Source: Crocinitomicaceae bacterium
GTDB lineage: Bacteria; Bacteroidota; Bacteroidia; Flavobacteriales_D; Crocinitomicaceae
Direction: 5' to 3'
NCBI GenBank assembly: GCA_023262855.1
Contig: JALQYQ010000011.1
Coordinates: 1-32,901 of the forward strand
Length of the DNA: 32,901 bases
The notes below the pieces were generated by a model that was not told the DNA's origin, ran no database searches, and saw only the letters and a list, made by a program, of their open reading frames with translations. Positions 32,313 through 32,901 of this stretch are shown one piece after another. The position numbers were made by a program, and so were the translations under genes. Numbering within the stretch: position 1 is the stretch's first letter; every line of letters starts with the position of its first letter.

Positions 32313-32901
32313 ATGAAAGTATCTTACAATTGGTTGAAAAAGTATGTAAATACAGATCTTACCGCTGAAGAAATGGGGAGAATTCTAACCGAAACAGGGT
32401 TGGAAGTGGAAAGCGTTGAGAAAATCGAAGCGGTAAAAGGTGGATTGGAAGGTGTGGTTGTTGCTGAAGTTTTGACATGTGAAAAACATCCTGATGCTGA
32501 TAAATTGAAAGTTACGACAGTAACAATTGGAGCTGAACCAATACAAGTTGTGTGCGGCGCGCCAAATGTGGCAGCAGGACAAAAAGTGATTTTAGCAACT
32601 GTTGGTTGTACCTTGTACCCAAGTCCGGAAGAACCACTGAAAATTAAAGTTTCTAAAATTCGAGGAGTTGAATCGTGCGGTATGTTGTGTGCGGAAGATG
32701 AACTTGGTCTAGGTGAATCTCATGCTGGAATTTTAGTATTGGATCCAGCGACGCCTGTTGGAACACCAGCTGCTAAATTGTTTGAATTAGAAGATGATTA
32801 CCAACTAGAAATTGGTTTAACACCAAATCGTGCAGATGCGATGGGACACATTGGTGTTGCACGTGATTTAATTGCTTATTTGAACTATCATAAGAATGCA
32901 G
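32313..32901 (+). CDS. pheT: Phenylalanyl-tRNA synthetase beta subunit (partial, runs off right edge)
   Basis: PheT is the beta chain of the heterotetrameric enzyme that charges tRNA-Phe. The visible 196 residues start MKVSYNWLKKYVNTDLTAEE at ATG 32313. They cover the N-terminal domain and the tRNA-binding EMAP/OB domain (VVAEVLTCEKHPDADKLKV, VVCGAPNVAAGQKV, KIKVSKIRGVESCGMLCAEDELGL). They reach the start of the B3/B5 region (IGLTPNRADAMGHIGVARDLIAY). The frame stays open to the last base. It is divergent from the TonB receptor gene. The upstream TAAATTCG at 32283-32290 is one mismatch from the -7 consensus. Confidence 0.95.
   Translation, partial: MKVSYNWLKKYVNTDLTAEEMGRILTETGLEVESVEKIEAVKGGLEGVVVAEVLTCEKHPDADKLKVTTVTIGAEPIQVVCGAPNVAAGQKVILATVGCTLYPSPEEPLKIKVSKIRGVESCGMLCAEDELGLGESHAGILVLDPATPVGTPAAKLFELEDDYQLEIGLTPNRADAMGHIGVARDLIAYLNYHKNA

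Overview
The window joins DNA from two unrelated freshwater-type bacteria. Positions 1 to about 2785 hold two minus-strand genes of actinobacterial type: a HelY-like Ski2-family helicase that has lost its N-terminus, and a 5'-3' exonuclease running off the left edge. From about 2785 to the right end everything reads as one Bacteroidota genome, probably Flavobacteriales and possibly near Fluviicola. The evidence is perfect TAnnTTTG -7 promoter elements, a TonB receptor paired with a DUF4249 lipoprotein, Bacteroidota-style UvrA and FabF motifs, and A+T-rich coding sequence. Both genes that meet at the join are cut within their N-terminal parts and point away from each other, so the join is most likely a chimeric assembly.

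Layout of the Bacteroidota part: (1) 2782-7387 (+), exopolysaccharide genes: a Wza-like export protein (5' truncated), a Wzc-like tyrosine autokinase, RfbC, and a WecA/MraY-type sugar-phosphate transferase. (2) 7431-11157 (+), a lytic transglycosylase lipoprotein and UvrA. (3) 11162-21399 (-), TrmL, an outer-membrane-like protein, an FAD/NAD(P)-binding protein, an atypical NRAMP-like transporter, a VOC protein, a SIMPL-like protein, FabF, SufT, SufE, SufS and TlyA. (4) 21469-28654 (+), a pyruvoyl-tetrahydropterin-synthase-type protein, FolE, a BI-1 family membrane protein, an aldo/keto reductase, a 32-residue membrane protein with its own promoter and terminator, a GH3-family acyl-adenylating enzyme, a secreted protein, a deoxynucleoside kinase and HldD. 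(5) 28666-32141 (-), a DUF4249 lipoprotein and its TonB-dependent receptor. (6) 32313 to the end (+), the N-terminal part of PheT.

The gene content is mostly housekeeping: cell surface polysaccharide, Fe-S assembly, fatty acid synthesis, pterin synthesis, DNA repair and tRNA modification. The most distinctive structure is non-coding. Five gaps between co-directional genes carry degenerate arrays of 7-bp words. Each array starts within about 7 nt of, or overlaps, the stop codon of the upstream gene, and the word differs between loci except for two that share one. A further gap, between the TonB receptor and the DUF4249 gene, holds a 104-bp element with 18-bp imperfect inverted ends. Several perfect -7 elements lie so close to start codons that near-leaderless mRNAs are predicted. 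I see no tRNA, rRNA, CRISPR array, transposase or phage gene.
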